Assembly: GCF_000160035.2 (NCBI RefSeq)
Contig: NZ_KI535368.1
Location: forward strand, 186,001-250,000
Direction of reading: 5' to 3'
Length of the DNA: 64,000 nucleotides
Source: Catonella morbi ATCC 51271
GTDB lineage: Bacteria; Bacillota; Clostridia; Lachnospirales; Lachnospiraceae
Shown: positions 26,408 to 33,918 of the stretch, piece by piece
How positions within the stretch are numbered: position 1 is the first letter of the stretch
How the letters are laid out: the number at the start of each line of letters is the position of its first letter
The notes under the pieces: generated by a model
Database searches by the model: none
What the model was told of the DNA's origin: nothing
The model's input: the letters and a program-made list of their open reading frames with translations, nothing else
Made by a program: the position numbers and the translations under genes

Positions 26408-27724
26408 ATGAATCAGGTTGTTAAAGACAGAACAGAGCGTACAAAATGGTATAACAGTGCAAGATTTGGAATGTTTATTCACTGGGGGCTTTATGCAATT
26501 CCTGCAAGGGGTGAATGGGTTAGAAGTGTATATGAGATTCCGAAGGAAGAATATGATCCTTATTTTGATGAATTTACTACAGAGAATTATAATCCGAAGG
26601 AATGGGCAAGGCTTGCAAAGAAAGCGGGTATGAAATACGCAGTACTTACAGCCAAGCATCATGATGGCTTCTGCCTCTTTGATACAAAATTAACAGACTT
26701 TAATTCGGTAAAAGCTCCTTGTAAAAGGGATCTTGTAAAGGAATTCTTAGAGGCTTTCAGGGAAGAAGGGATAAAGGTAGGTCTTTATTATTCCATTATT
26801 GACTGGAGACATGAAGATTTTCCGCATTTCGGTGATATGCATCATCCGATGCGTAATAATGAAAAATGCAGTAATGAAAACAGAAACTTTGACCGTTATC
26901 TGGAGTTTATGTTCGGACAGATTAAGGAATTGCTGACTAATTACGGGCATCTTGACCTTATGTGGTTTGACTTTTCCTACGGAGATATGAAGTGCGATAA
27001 ATGGAAGGCTAAGGAGCTAATGGAAATGGTACGCTCCATTCAGCCTCATATCATAGTTGACAATCGTCTTGAAGGAAGTGCAGAGGATGCGGGCTCTATT
27101 AAGACCTTGGAGCCAACCACTTATTCAGGGGATTTTGCTTCACCGGAGCAGATGATACCACCTGCAGGAATAAGGGATGTGGCAGGTAATCCATTACCTT
27201 GGGAGGCTTGTATAACCTTAAACAATCACTGGGGCTACTGCTCTTATGACAATCATTACAAATCTTCTAAGATGGTTATAAGAATGCTTGTTGAATGTGT
27301 AAGCAAGGGTGGAAATCTCCTGCTAAACGTAGGTCCGAATGCCAAGGGTGAGATTCCCGAAGAATCAGTAAAGATACTTGAAGAGGTAGGCGTTTGGATG
27401 AAGCAGAACGGAAGAAGCATTTATGACTGTGGTTATGCAGAGCTTCCAAAGCCTGAGTGGGGAAGATTTACAAGAAAAGGAAATATTCTCTATGCCCATG
27501 TAACGGAGGAGCAGGCAGGAGCCATCTGCCTTCCTAATCTTGCGGGAAAGATAGAAAAAATGCGTCTTGTAAAGGACAATTCCGTTATAGATGAAACTTT
27601 CTACTGGAATTTAAAAGAATTTTCAGAGCATTCTTTCTTCTTCTTTTCACCTCATGCAGCAGACTGTTATCCGCTTCCTGATGAAACTGATACGGTAGTT
27701 GAGATATTTCTTAAGGAGGAATAA
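26408..27724 (+). CDS. GH29 alpha-L-fucosidase
   Basis: 438 residues. GH29 features are RFGMFIHWGLYAIPARGEW near the N-terminus, KYAVLTAKHHDGFCLFD, and LDLMWFDFSY, whose Asp is the expected nucleophile. The C-terminal beta domain is short. No signal peptide, so it acts inside the cell on imported fucosylated oligosaccharides. This gives the best clue to the cargo of the upstream importer. GGAGGAA precedes the ATG, 3 bp after the transglutaminase stop. Confidence 0.9.
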   Translation: MNQVVKDRTERTKWYNSARFGMFIHWGLYAIPARGEWVRSVYEIPKEEYDPYFDEFTTENYNPKEWARLAKKAGMKYAVLTAKHHDGFCLFDTKLTDFNSVKAPCKRDLVKEFLEAFREEGIKVGLYYSIIDWRHEDFPHFGDMHHPMRNNEKCSNENRNFDRYLEFMFGQIKELLTNYGHLDLMWFDFSYGDMKCDKWKAKELMEMVRSIQPHIIVDNRLEGSAEDAGSIKTLEPTTYSGDFASPEQMIPPAGIRDVAGNPLPWEACITLNNHWGYCSYDNHYKSSKMVIRMLVECVSKGGNLLLNVGPNAKGEIPEESVKILEEVGVWMKQNGRSIYDCGYAELPKPEWGRFTRKGNILYAHVTEEQAGAICLPNLAGKIEKMRLVKDNSVIDETFYWNLKEFSEHSFFFFSPHAADCYPLPDETDTVVEIFLKEE

Positions 27725-29119
27725 ATGGAGATAAGTTTAGGAAACGTAGGAAATACAGAGATAATATACGTAAAAAGCAAAGAAAAAGACTATCCGTATG
27801 AAAGTAAGGTGAAGGATATTTTTAATGCAGAATATCTTGAAACCTTGCTGTTTCCTGTAGAAAATGGTAAGAAGATACTTTTGGTGGGATTAGGCAAAGA
27901 AAATGTAAAAGAGCCCGGCATCTCTATGGAAATCTCTGCCAAAGCCTGCAAGGAGCTTAAAAAGTATGAGATAAAAGAGTATAGCTTTAATATAGAAAGC
28001 CTTAAGCTTAACAAAGAAAGCTTTGTAAGTTTTGCCAAGGGGATTTATCTTTCGATTAAGCCTGCAAGGACATACAAGAGCAAGGTTAAGAAAGAAGATG
28101 TAAAAATAGGCATAACAGGAACAAAGCTTGATATAGAGCCACTACTTAAGAAAGCTGAGATAATAAGTGACAGTATAATCTTTGCAAGGGATATGGTAAA
28201 TGCCCCTGCAAATTATCTTCATCCGAAAGAATTTAGCGAAAAAATAGCTGAATTTGTAAAAGATACAGCCATAGAAGTTGAAATACTGCCTGTCGAAAAG
28301 CTCAGGAAAAAGAAAATGGGCGGTATACTCGGAGTAGGGGGAAGCAGTGTATTTCCGCCTTATCTTGTAGTGCTTAGATATAAAGGAAACCCTAAAAGGG
28401 GAGAAATCACAGCCATAGTTGGTAAGGGTGTAACTGTGGATACTGGCGGATATTGTCTGAAGCCGTCACAGTTTATGGCAGGTATAAGAGGAGATAATGG
28501 CGGTGCGGCAGCGGTAGTAGGAGCTATTGCCATACTTGCTAAACTAAAGGCAAAAGTAAATGTAACAGCCATTGTTCCTACTGTAGAGAATAAAATTGCT
28601 CCTGACAGCTATGTAGACGGTGATGTGCTTACTTCCTACAGCGGCAGGACAATAGAGGTTTGTGATACGGATGCGGAAGGCAGATTGATACTGGCTGATG
28701 CGGTTACCTATGCGGTACGAGATGAAAAAGCAGGAAGAGTGCTTGACATTGCAACTCTTACCGGTGCGGTTGTAAATATGTATGGCTTCACCATAGGCGG
28801 AGTGGTTACAGATTCCGATGAAATGTGGGAGGAGTACTATAAAGCATCCCTTAAGACGGGAGAGAAGCATGCCCGTATTCCTTTTGGCAAAGAGCATGAA
28901 AAAATGCTTGAAAGTGATATAGCAGATATAAAAAATGTAGGCGGCAAATTCTGCGGTACTATAACAGCAGGGCTTTTTATAAGAAGTTTTGCCGAGAAAA
29001 AGCCTTGGCTTCATATAGACATAGCAGGTACAGCCTGGGTAGACGCGCCTGATTATGCTTATCAGGATAAGTATGCAACAGGTGTGTGTGCTGATACGAT
29101 AGCAGAGTGGCTGATGTAA
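27725..29119 (+). CDS. M17 leucyl aminopeptidase
   Basis: 464 residues. The M17 metal and catalytic sites are visible: VGKGVTVDTGGYCLKPS, RGDNGGAAAV and the signature DTDAEGRLILADA. The enzyme removes N-terminal residues from peptides using two metal ions and is normally a cytoplasmic hexamer. The ATG directly abuts the fucosidase stop, with AAGGAGG inside that gene. With the transglutaminase-like protein it suggests peptide as well as sugar degradation. The operon seems to end here, although no clear terminator is present. Confidence 0.92.
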   Translation: MEISLGNVGNTEIIYVKSKEKDYPYESKVKDIFNAEYLETLLFPVENGKKILLVGLGKENVKEPGISMEISAKACKELKKYEIKEYSFNIESLKLNKESFVSFAKGIYLSIKPARTYKSKVKKEDVKIGITGTKLDIEPLLKKAEIISDSIIFARDMVNAPANYLHPKEFSEKIAEFVKDTAIEVEILPVEKLRKKKMGGILGVGGSSVFPPYLVVLRYKGNPKRGEITAIVGKGVTVDTGGYCLKPSQFMAGIRGDNGGAAAVVGAIAILAKLKAKVNVTAIVPTVENKIAPDSYVDGDVLTSYSGRTIEVCDTDAEGRLILADAVTYAVRDEKAGRVLDIATLTGAVVNMYGFTIGGVVTDSDEMWEEYYKASLKTGEKHARIPFGKEHEKMLESDIADIKNVGGKFCGTITAGLFIRSFAEKKPWLHIDIAGTAWVDAPDYAYQDKYATGVCADTIAEWLM

Positions 29120-29214
29120 ATTCGAGTAATTATTCAGCCTTCCCCAATCACAGACACTTAGGGTCACACTTGTGTAAGTAGTTATAAATTTGAGATAGAT
29201 TTGCAAATTCCCTC

Positions 29215-29273
29215 TTGACAAATCTGTAAAAGAGTAGTATTTTATCCTTTGTATTATTGCGACTGAGTTGCAA
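29215..29273 (+). promoter_or_regulatory. Promoter with Fur/Zur-like operator of metal ABC operon
   Basis: TTGACA (29215-29220), 17-bp spacer, TATTTT (29238-29243). At 29257-29273, across or just after the transcription start, lies TTGCGACT-G-AGTTGCAA, a 17-bp palindrome with one mismatch. Size, form and position fit a Fur-family (probably zinc-responsive) repressor; the regulator is not in the window. Confidence 0.6.
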
Positions 29274-29302
29274 AAATAAAATGAAACTATAAAGGAGAAG
29301 AT

Positions 29303-30496
29303 ATGAAAAAGAGAATAATGATGCTTACAGCTATGGCTGTAATGGTATGCGGAATATTTGCAGGCTGCGGAAAGACACAGACGGAAACTAAGTCAGGTTC
29401 TAAATCAGTGACATCTTCTGCAAGCAGTACAAGCAGTAAAAGTACTGTAAGCTCCGCAAGTACTGCAAGCGAGACTAAGACAGATGATACAAATAAGAAA
29501 CTCAGTGTAGTTTGTACCATTTTCCCGGAATATGACTGGATAAGAGAGCTTGTAGGGGATAAGAAGGATAATTATGAAATCACTTATCTTATGGATAAGG
29601 GTGTTGACCTTCACAGCTACCAGCCTACAGCAGAGGATATAGCAAAGATTGCTAACTGTGACCTTTTTGTATATGTAGGCGGCGAGTCTGACGGCTGGGT
29701 TAAGGATGCACTTAAAGAGAGTAAAAATGATAAGATGCAGGTGGTAAATCTTCTTGAGGCGCTTGGAAACAATGTAAAAGAAGAGGAAGTTGTAGAGGGC
29801 ATGCAGGAAGAAGATGAGCACGATCATGACCATGGTAAGAAGGAAGATGCTGACCATGACCACGAGCATAAGGAAGATGCGGATCACGATCATGATCACA
29901 AAGATGATGCAGATCACGACCATGATCACGATGAGGATGGTCATCATCATGACGAGGTTGAGTATGATGAGCATGTATGGCTGTCACTCAGAAATGCTTC
30001 TTCACTTGTAAATGAACTGGCTGCAAGACTTCAGATTATTGACCCTGAGAACAAGGATTATTATGCGGGAACCGCAGCTGAATATACCTCTAAACTTGGT
30101 GATCTGGACTCAAGATATCTTGCTGCGGTAAAGAAGGCTAAGAATAAAACAGTACTTTTCGGTGACAGATTCCCATTCCGTTATTTAGTTGATGACTACG
30201 GTCTTAAGTATTATGCTGCTTTTGTAGGCTGTAGCGCAGAAACAGAGGCAAGCTTTGAAACAGTAGCCTTCCTCGCAAAGAAGGCAGATGAGCTTAAGCT
30301 TAATAATGTTTTAGTAATTGAAAATTCTGATCAGAAGATAGCAAAGAAGATAGTTGAGACAACCAAGGCTAAAGATCAGAAGATAGTTGAAATGAATTCT
30401 ATGCAATCTGTAACTGCTGATCAGATTGCAGATGGAGCTACTTATCTTGGTATAATGGAGGCTAACTTAAAGGCTCTGGAAGCGGCACTTAAATAA
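29303..30496 (+). CDS. Zinc/manganese ABC transporter binding lipoprotein (ZnuA-like)
   Basis: 397 residues. Lipobox FAGC (Cys22), a Ser/Thr linker, then a cluster-A1 fold. Metal ligands His104 (DLHSYQPT) and His224 (DEHVWLSL) are present, but the usual third His is replaced in FGDRFPFRY (Asp288). A His/Asp-rich loop at about 172-216, made of DHDHDH units, is typical of zinc-binding members. It delivers metal to the permease. First gene of the operon, behind a Fur/Zur-like palindrome. AAAGGAGAAG precedes the ATG. Confidence 0.92.
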   Translation: MKKRIMMLTAMAVMVCGIFAGCGKTQTETKSGSKSVTSSASSTSSKSTVSSASTASETKTDDTNKKLSVVCTIFPEYDWIRELVGDKKDNYEITYLMDKGVDLHSYQPTAEDIAKIANCDLFVYVGGESDGWVKDALKESKNDKMQVVNLLEALGNNVKEEEVVEGMQEEDEHDHDHGKKEDADHDHEHKEDADHDHDHKDDADHDHDHDEDGHHHDEVEYDEHVWLSLRNASSLVNELAARLQIIDPENKDYYAGTAAEYTSKLGDLDSRYLAAVKKAKNKTVLFGDRFPFRYLVDDYGLKYYAAFVGCSAETEASFETVAFLAKKADELKLNNVLVIENSDQKIAKKIVETTKAKDQKIVEMNSMQSVTADQIADGATYLGIMEANLKALEAALK

Positions 30497-30510
30497 TGAT
30501 AATTTACTTA

Positions 30511-30560
30511 CAAACATCCGACTGAATATTGTGCTTCATAGCAATATTTGCGGATGTTTG
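30511..30560 (+). terminator. Strong intergenic hairpin after binding-protein gene
   Basis: CAAACATCCG (30511-30520) pairs exactly with CGGATGTTTG (30551-30560), with ATATTG and CAATAT extending the stem inside. No T run follows directly, so it probably stabilises the upstream mRNA or partly attenuates. Confidence 0.6.
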
Positions 30561-30601
30561 AAAGTTATTTTAAAGAATAGATAGATTTGGAGAAACAAAG
30601 T

Positions 30602-31297
30602 ATGGCGTTTATCACTTGTAAAAATCTTGAACTTGGTTACAAGGATCAGCTTGTAGCCACAGGTATCAATTTTAAGGTGGAAAAGGGTGATTATCTCTAT
30701 GTAATCGGAGAAAACGGAGCCGGTAAATCTACTCTTATGAAAACTCTGCTAAGGCTTATGAAACCTGTGTCGGGAGAGATTATTTACGGTGACGGACTTC
30801 TTCCGTATGAAATAGGCTATCTCCCACAGCAGAGTCTGGCACAAAAAGATTTTCCCGCCTCTGTGTGGGAGATTGTTTTGTCAGGAAATCTTGCAAGGAT
30901 AGGCAGCAGGGTGTTTTACAGAAAAGAGGATAAACTAAGAGCTGAGGAAAATCTTGAAAGACTGCATATTATGGATCTTAAAAAGAAATGTTACCGTAAT
31001 CTTTCCGGAGGACAGCAGCAAAGAGTGTTGCTTGCAAGGGCTCTTTGTGCAACGGATAAACTGCTTCTTTTAGATGAACCGGTAAGTGGGCTCGATCCTA
31101 AGGTAACGGCAGAGTTTTATGGACTTATAAGTGAATTAAATAAGTCGGGTGTAACCATAATTATGGTGTCACATGACTTGGCGGCAATAGAAAATGAGGC
31201 GGGAAATGTGCTTCATATAGGGAGTAAAGGTCAGCTTTTCTTTGGAAGTAAGAAAGACTATCTTAAAAGTGATGCTAGGGAAAGTCTTGGAGTATAG
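30602..31297 (+). CDS. Metal ABC transporter ATP-binding protein (ZnuC-like)
   Basis: 231 residues. Walker A GENGAGKST, Q-loop YLPQQ, signature LSGGQQQR, Walker B LLLLDEPVSGLD and H-loop VSHD are all intact. It energises uptake of zinc or manganese with the neighbouring binding protein and permease. The ATG at 30602 is chosen because GGAGAA lies 9 bases upstream; an in-frame TTG at 30587 contains that site within its own first codons and is unlikely. Confidence 0.92.
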   Translation: MAFITCKNLELGYKDQLVATGINFKVEKGDYLYVIGENGAGKSTLMKTLLRLMKPVSGEIIYGDGLLPYEIGYLPQQSLAQKDFPASVWEIVLSGNLARIGSRVFYRKEDKLRAEENLERLHIMDLKKKCYRNLSGGQQQRVLLARALCATDKLLLLDEPVSGLDPKVTAEFYGLISELNKSGVTIIMVSHDLAAIENEAGNVLHIGSKGQLFFGSKKDYLKSDARESLGV

Positions 31298-31309
31298 AAG
31301 GGAGTAATT

Positions 31310-32152
31310 TTGGTAGAAATTTTAGAAAAATTGCAGTATTATCTTCAATTTCCGTTTGTAATTTATGCCTTTATAGTAGGTGTACTTATAGCCCTCTGTT
31401 CATCGCTTTTGGGAGTTACTCTGGTGCTTAAAAGGTTTTCATATATAGGTGACGGACTTTCACATGTAGCCTTTGGAGCTATGGCAGTTGCAAGTGTAAT
31501 CGGACTTACCGACAAAATGATAATCATCCTACCTGTTACTATAATAACAGCAATTTTCCTGCTTAAGACAGGGCAGAACAGCTCTATAAAGGGAGATGCG
31601 GTTATAGCTATGCTTTCTGTAGGAGCGTTGGCTATCGGCTATATGTTGATGAATTTATTTAATACAAAGGGAAATGTGTCTGGAGATGTGTGTACCACCC
31701 TTTTCGGTTCTACATCAATACTTACATTAAGCAAGGAAGAAGTTATCGTCTGCATAGTATTTTCCGTACTTGTAATGGTGTTTTTTGTCTTGTTCTATAA
31801 TAGACTTTTTGCAGTTACCTTTGATGAAAATTTTTCAAAGGCAACCGGTGTAAAAACAGACAGATACAATCTTTTGATAGCTGTAATCATTGCTGTAATC
31901 ATAGTTTTGGGAATGAATCTGGTGGGTTCGCTCCTTATTTCGGCCTTGATAATCTTTCCGGCACTTTCGGCTATGAGAATTATCAAGAACTTTAAGGGTG
32001 TGGTTATCTTTTCGGCATCTTTATCTGTAATCTGTGCTGTGATAGGGATGTTGGTTTCTATTTTAGTTTCAACTCCGGTAGGTTCTACAATAGTAGTGGC
32101 TGATATGGCGGCATTTTTCATATGTGCTGTTATAGGAAGAGTTAAAGGATGA
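31310..32152 (+). CDS. Metal ABC transporter permease (ZnuB-like)
   Basis: 280 residues with about eight hydrophobic segments of the ABC-3 permease family. Visible are RFSYIGDGLSHVAFGAMA, which is the docking region, GMNLVGSLLISALIIFPA and TPVGSTIV. It forms the membrane channel of the ZnuABC-type importer. The start is TTG at 31310, with AAGGGAG six bases upstream; no ATG of better position exists. Confidence 0.9.
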   Translation: MVEILEKLQYYLQFPFVIYAFIVGVLIALCSSLLGVTLVLKRFSYIGDGLSHVAFGAMAVASVIGLTDKMIIILPVTIITAIFLLKTGQNSSIKGDAVIAMLSVGALAIGYMLMNLFNTKGNVSGDVCTTLFGSTSILTLSKEEVIVCIVFSVLVMVFFVLFYNRLFAVTFDENFSKATGVKTDRYNLLIAVIIAVIIVLGMNLVGSLLISALIIFPALSAMRIIKNFKGVVIFSASLSVICAVIGMLVSILVSTPVGSTIVVADMAAFFICAVIGRVKG

Positions 32153-32209
32153 TTTGCTCACCATTTAAACACAAAGATTTGTTTTAATTACCTTAGGAGG
32201 CTATGAGGT

Positions 32210-32875
32210 ATGAAAAAGAAAATTTTATTATTTACAAGTATTGTAATGATTTTTACAATTACAGCCTGCAATAAGGAACAGGCCGGAAATAAGCTGCAGA
32301 AACAGAATGTGGTAGAAAAGGCCATAAGTGCTCAGGTAAATAAGGAGATAGATGAACAGGTTAAAAAGCTTGAAGATGAAGAAAAGGCGACAACAAGCTC
32401 TGCTTCTGATACAGAAGGTCAGATTGTTACAGAGAACGGACAGGTCTTGGGAGCAACTTCTGACTTTGAAGCCAAGCTTAAAGAAGCTAAAAATCAGGAA
32501 GCTGTAAATGGTGTGGATTATGACCTTACTTCAATGGGAAGTGATATGGTGTATGCTACAGTTTATCTGCTAATGACACAGCCTGAAGATTTTGAGGGCA
32601 AAAAGTTTAAAATGAAGGGGCAGTACTTGTCATCATTTTTTGAGCCAACAAAAAAATATTATAATTATTGCTTTATATCTGATGCGGCAGGCTGTTGCAG
32701 CCAGGGAATAGAGTTTGAAACTAAGAAAAAACTTAAATATCCTAAGGGTTTTCCGAAAGATGGGACAGACATTGAGGTTGAAGGCGTGTTTGAAAGTTAT
32801 ACGGAAGAAGGAAAGCTTTATTGCCATTTGAAGAATGCTGAAATGACTGTGCTAAAGGATGAAAATAATAAATAA
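32210..32875 (+). CDS. Lipoprotein with Cys-Cys OB-like domain, metal-operon partner
   Basis: 221 residues. Lipobox ITAC (Cys20), a charged helical linker (30-65), then a domain at about 105-215 with LTQPEDFEGK-like spacing (here MTQPEDFEGKKFKMKG), AAGCCSQGIEFE with adjacent Cys162-Cys163, and DIEVEGVFESY. The layout resembles the C-terminal OB-like region of DUF1980/YcgQ proteins, which occur with zinc-handling genes. I infer metal binding or sensing at the membrane surface. It lies 57 bp after the permease behind a fresh AGGAGG site and is followed by a terminator, so it closes the metal operon. Confidence 0.65.
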   Translation: MKKKILLFTSIVMIFTITACNKEQAGNKLQKQNVVEKAISAQVNKEIDEQVKKLEDEEKATTSSASDTEGQIVTENGQVLGATSDFEAKLKEAKNQEAVNGVDYDLTSMGSDMVYATVYLLMTQPEDFEGKKFKMKGQYLSSFFEPTKKYYNYCFISDAAGCCSQGIEFETKKKLKYPKGFPKDGTDIEVEGVFESYTEEGKLYCHLKNAEMTVLKDENNK

Positions 32876-32902
32876 AATATTAAGAAGAGAGATACTGATT
32901 TG

Positions 32903-32957
32903 TACTGACCGCAAAAGTTAGAATTAAAACACTGACTTTTGTGGTCAGTATTTTTTT
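32903..32957 (+). terminator. Terminator of metal-uptake operon
   Basis: TACTGACCGCAAAAGT (32903-32918) pairs with ACTTTTGTGGTCAGTA (32935-32950) with one mismatch, followed by seven T. Confidence 0.9.
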
Positions 32958-32958
32958 G

Positions 32959-33042
32959 TTTAATAGGAAATTTTTTAACAATTTTCTATTAAAAAAAATC
33001 TCTCAGTGGGATGAAAAGCTTGCGGCAGTGAAGCTTATCTTA
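32959..33042 (+). repeat. Degenerate hairpin-forming intergenic element, copy C
   Basis: TTTAATAGGAAATT (32959-32972) can pair over 14 bases, one of them G-U, with AATTTTCTATTAAA. Then come TCTCTCAGTGGGATG and AAGCTTGCGGCAGTG. Relative to copy A (21131-21213), paired positions change together (TTC/GAA versus TTT/AAA), which supports a selected stem. Confidence 0.45.
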
Positions 33043-33060
33043 CGGTACAACTTGCACGTG

Positions 33061-33085
33061 AAGTGTGTGAAAGCACACACTTTTT
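33061..33085 (+). terminator. Second terminator-like hairpin upstream of TetR 1
   Basis: AAGTGTGTG (33061-33069), loop AAAG, CACACACTT (33074-33082), then TTTGC. It insulates the next promoter. Confidence 0.7.
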
Positions 33086-33115
33086 GCAGATTTGATTATT
33101 TGTTGGGAAAGGATA

Positions 33116-33170
33116 TTTACAAAAACACTCCAAAGTGATAATATGATTATCAAAGATAATTTGATTATCA
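33116..33170 (+). promoter_or_regulatory. TetR-module 1 promoter with two tandem palindromes
   Basis: TTTACA (33116-33121), 17-bp spacer, TAATAT (33139-33144). A perfect palindrome TGATAAT-ATG-ATTATCA (33136-33152) covers the -10. A second copy, GATAAT-TTG-ATTATC (33155-33169), follows 18 bp further on. Two sites in phase over the promoter fit autorepression by the adjacent TetR protein. A Fur-type reading (TGATAAT/ATTATCA half-sites) is also possible. Confidence 0.7.
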
Positions 33171-33195
33171 AATAAAAATACTGAGGAGGAAGTAA

Positions 33196-33834
33196 ATGTC
33201 TTACTGTTCAGATATAACTAAAAACAGAATTTTAGAATGTGCGAAAGATGAATTCTTGAATAAGGGTTTTGAAAAAGCTCAGGTTGCAGAAATTGCAGAG
33301 GCTGCCAATGTAACTACGGGGGCAATTTACCGGCATTTTAAGAATAAGGAAGAATTATTTTATACCCTTGTTAAAGAGGTATATGAATACACCCTGGAGA
33401 TAGTGACGGCGGTAGAAAGCAGGACTGAAAAAGCAGGATACAAGAATGTATTGGGAGAAAATGATGATGAAAATATTGAGGCAATGTTTGCGGAAGTAAT
33501 GGATTTTGTAAATTACATGTATGCACATTTTGAGGAGTTTAGACTTATTTTTGAATCCGGTAAAGGTTCAAGGGTTGAGAACTTTATTGATGAGATTGTC
33601 AACAGATATACAGCTAAAAATATCAAAATGATGAGCATTTCGGAAAGTAAGAATATTGAATTAGATGAAGAGGAAGAATTAGAAGTACATATTCTTACAA
33701 AAGGATATGTAACATCTTTATGTGAGTGCATACTGCATAATATCCCGTACGATTTTGCAGGCAGATATATTAAAAATATCATTGCTTTTCAATATTATGG
33801 CTGGAAGGGATTGATGAAATTTAAGTTAAAGTGA
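33196..33834 (+). CDS. TetR/AcrR-family regulator, module 1
   Basis: 212 residues. The N-terminal helix-turn-helix is clear: VAEIAEAANVTTGAIYRHF near residues 30-50, followed by KNKEELFYTL. The C-terminal ligand domain (60-212) is all-helical and shares a pattern with the TetR proteins at 41142 and 60975 (a hydrophobic FEEFRLIFESGKGSR segment). It is transcribed toward the ABC/ECF genes of module 1 and sits behind two palindromes, so it probably represses itself and the module. Its inducer is unknown and probably related to the transported substrate. Confidence 0.88.
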   Translation: MSYCSDITKNRILECAKDEFLNKGFEKAQVAEIAEAANVTTGAIYRHFKNKEELFYTLVKEVYEYTLEIVTAVESRTEKAGYKNVLGENDDENIEAMFAEVMDFVNYMYAHFEEFRLIFESGKGSRVENFIDEIVNRYTAKNIKMMSISESKNIELDEEEELEVHILTKGYVTSLCECILHNIPYDFAGRYIKNIIAFQYYGWKGLMKFKLK

Positions 33835-33862
33835 TAAATATCAGTTTTCTGATATCTGTTGG

Positions 33863-33897
33863 TATAATTCTTTCGTTAAACAGTTAGTTATAACTAA
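33863..33897 (+). promoter_or_regulatory. Possible second promoter and palindrome before module 1 ABC genes
   Basis: A TATAAT at 33863-33868 is followed by the perfect 14-bp palindrome TTAGTTATAACTAA (33884-33897). The -35 is poor. An ATATCAG-TTTT-CTGATAT hairpin lies just upstream, so this spacer may control the ABC genes separately from tetR. Confidence 0.4.
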
Positions 33898-33918
33898 TAA
33901 AACTTTAGGGGAACAGAC

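Noticed and set aside
28544-29221. A 225-codon minus-strand frame opposite the M17 aminopeptidase gene
   Set aside because: The plus strand has a complete, motif-bearing peptidase; the opposite frame has no recognisable domain or start signal.
29405-29987. Minus-strand frames rich in His, Met and Ile opposite znuA
   Set aside because: They are reverse readings of the His/Asp-rich loop codons, not genes.
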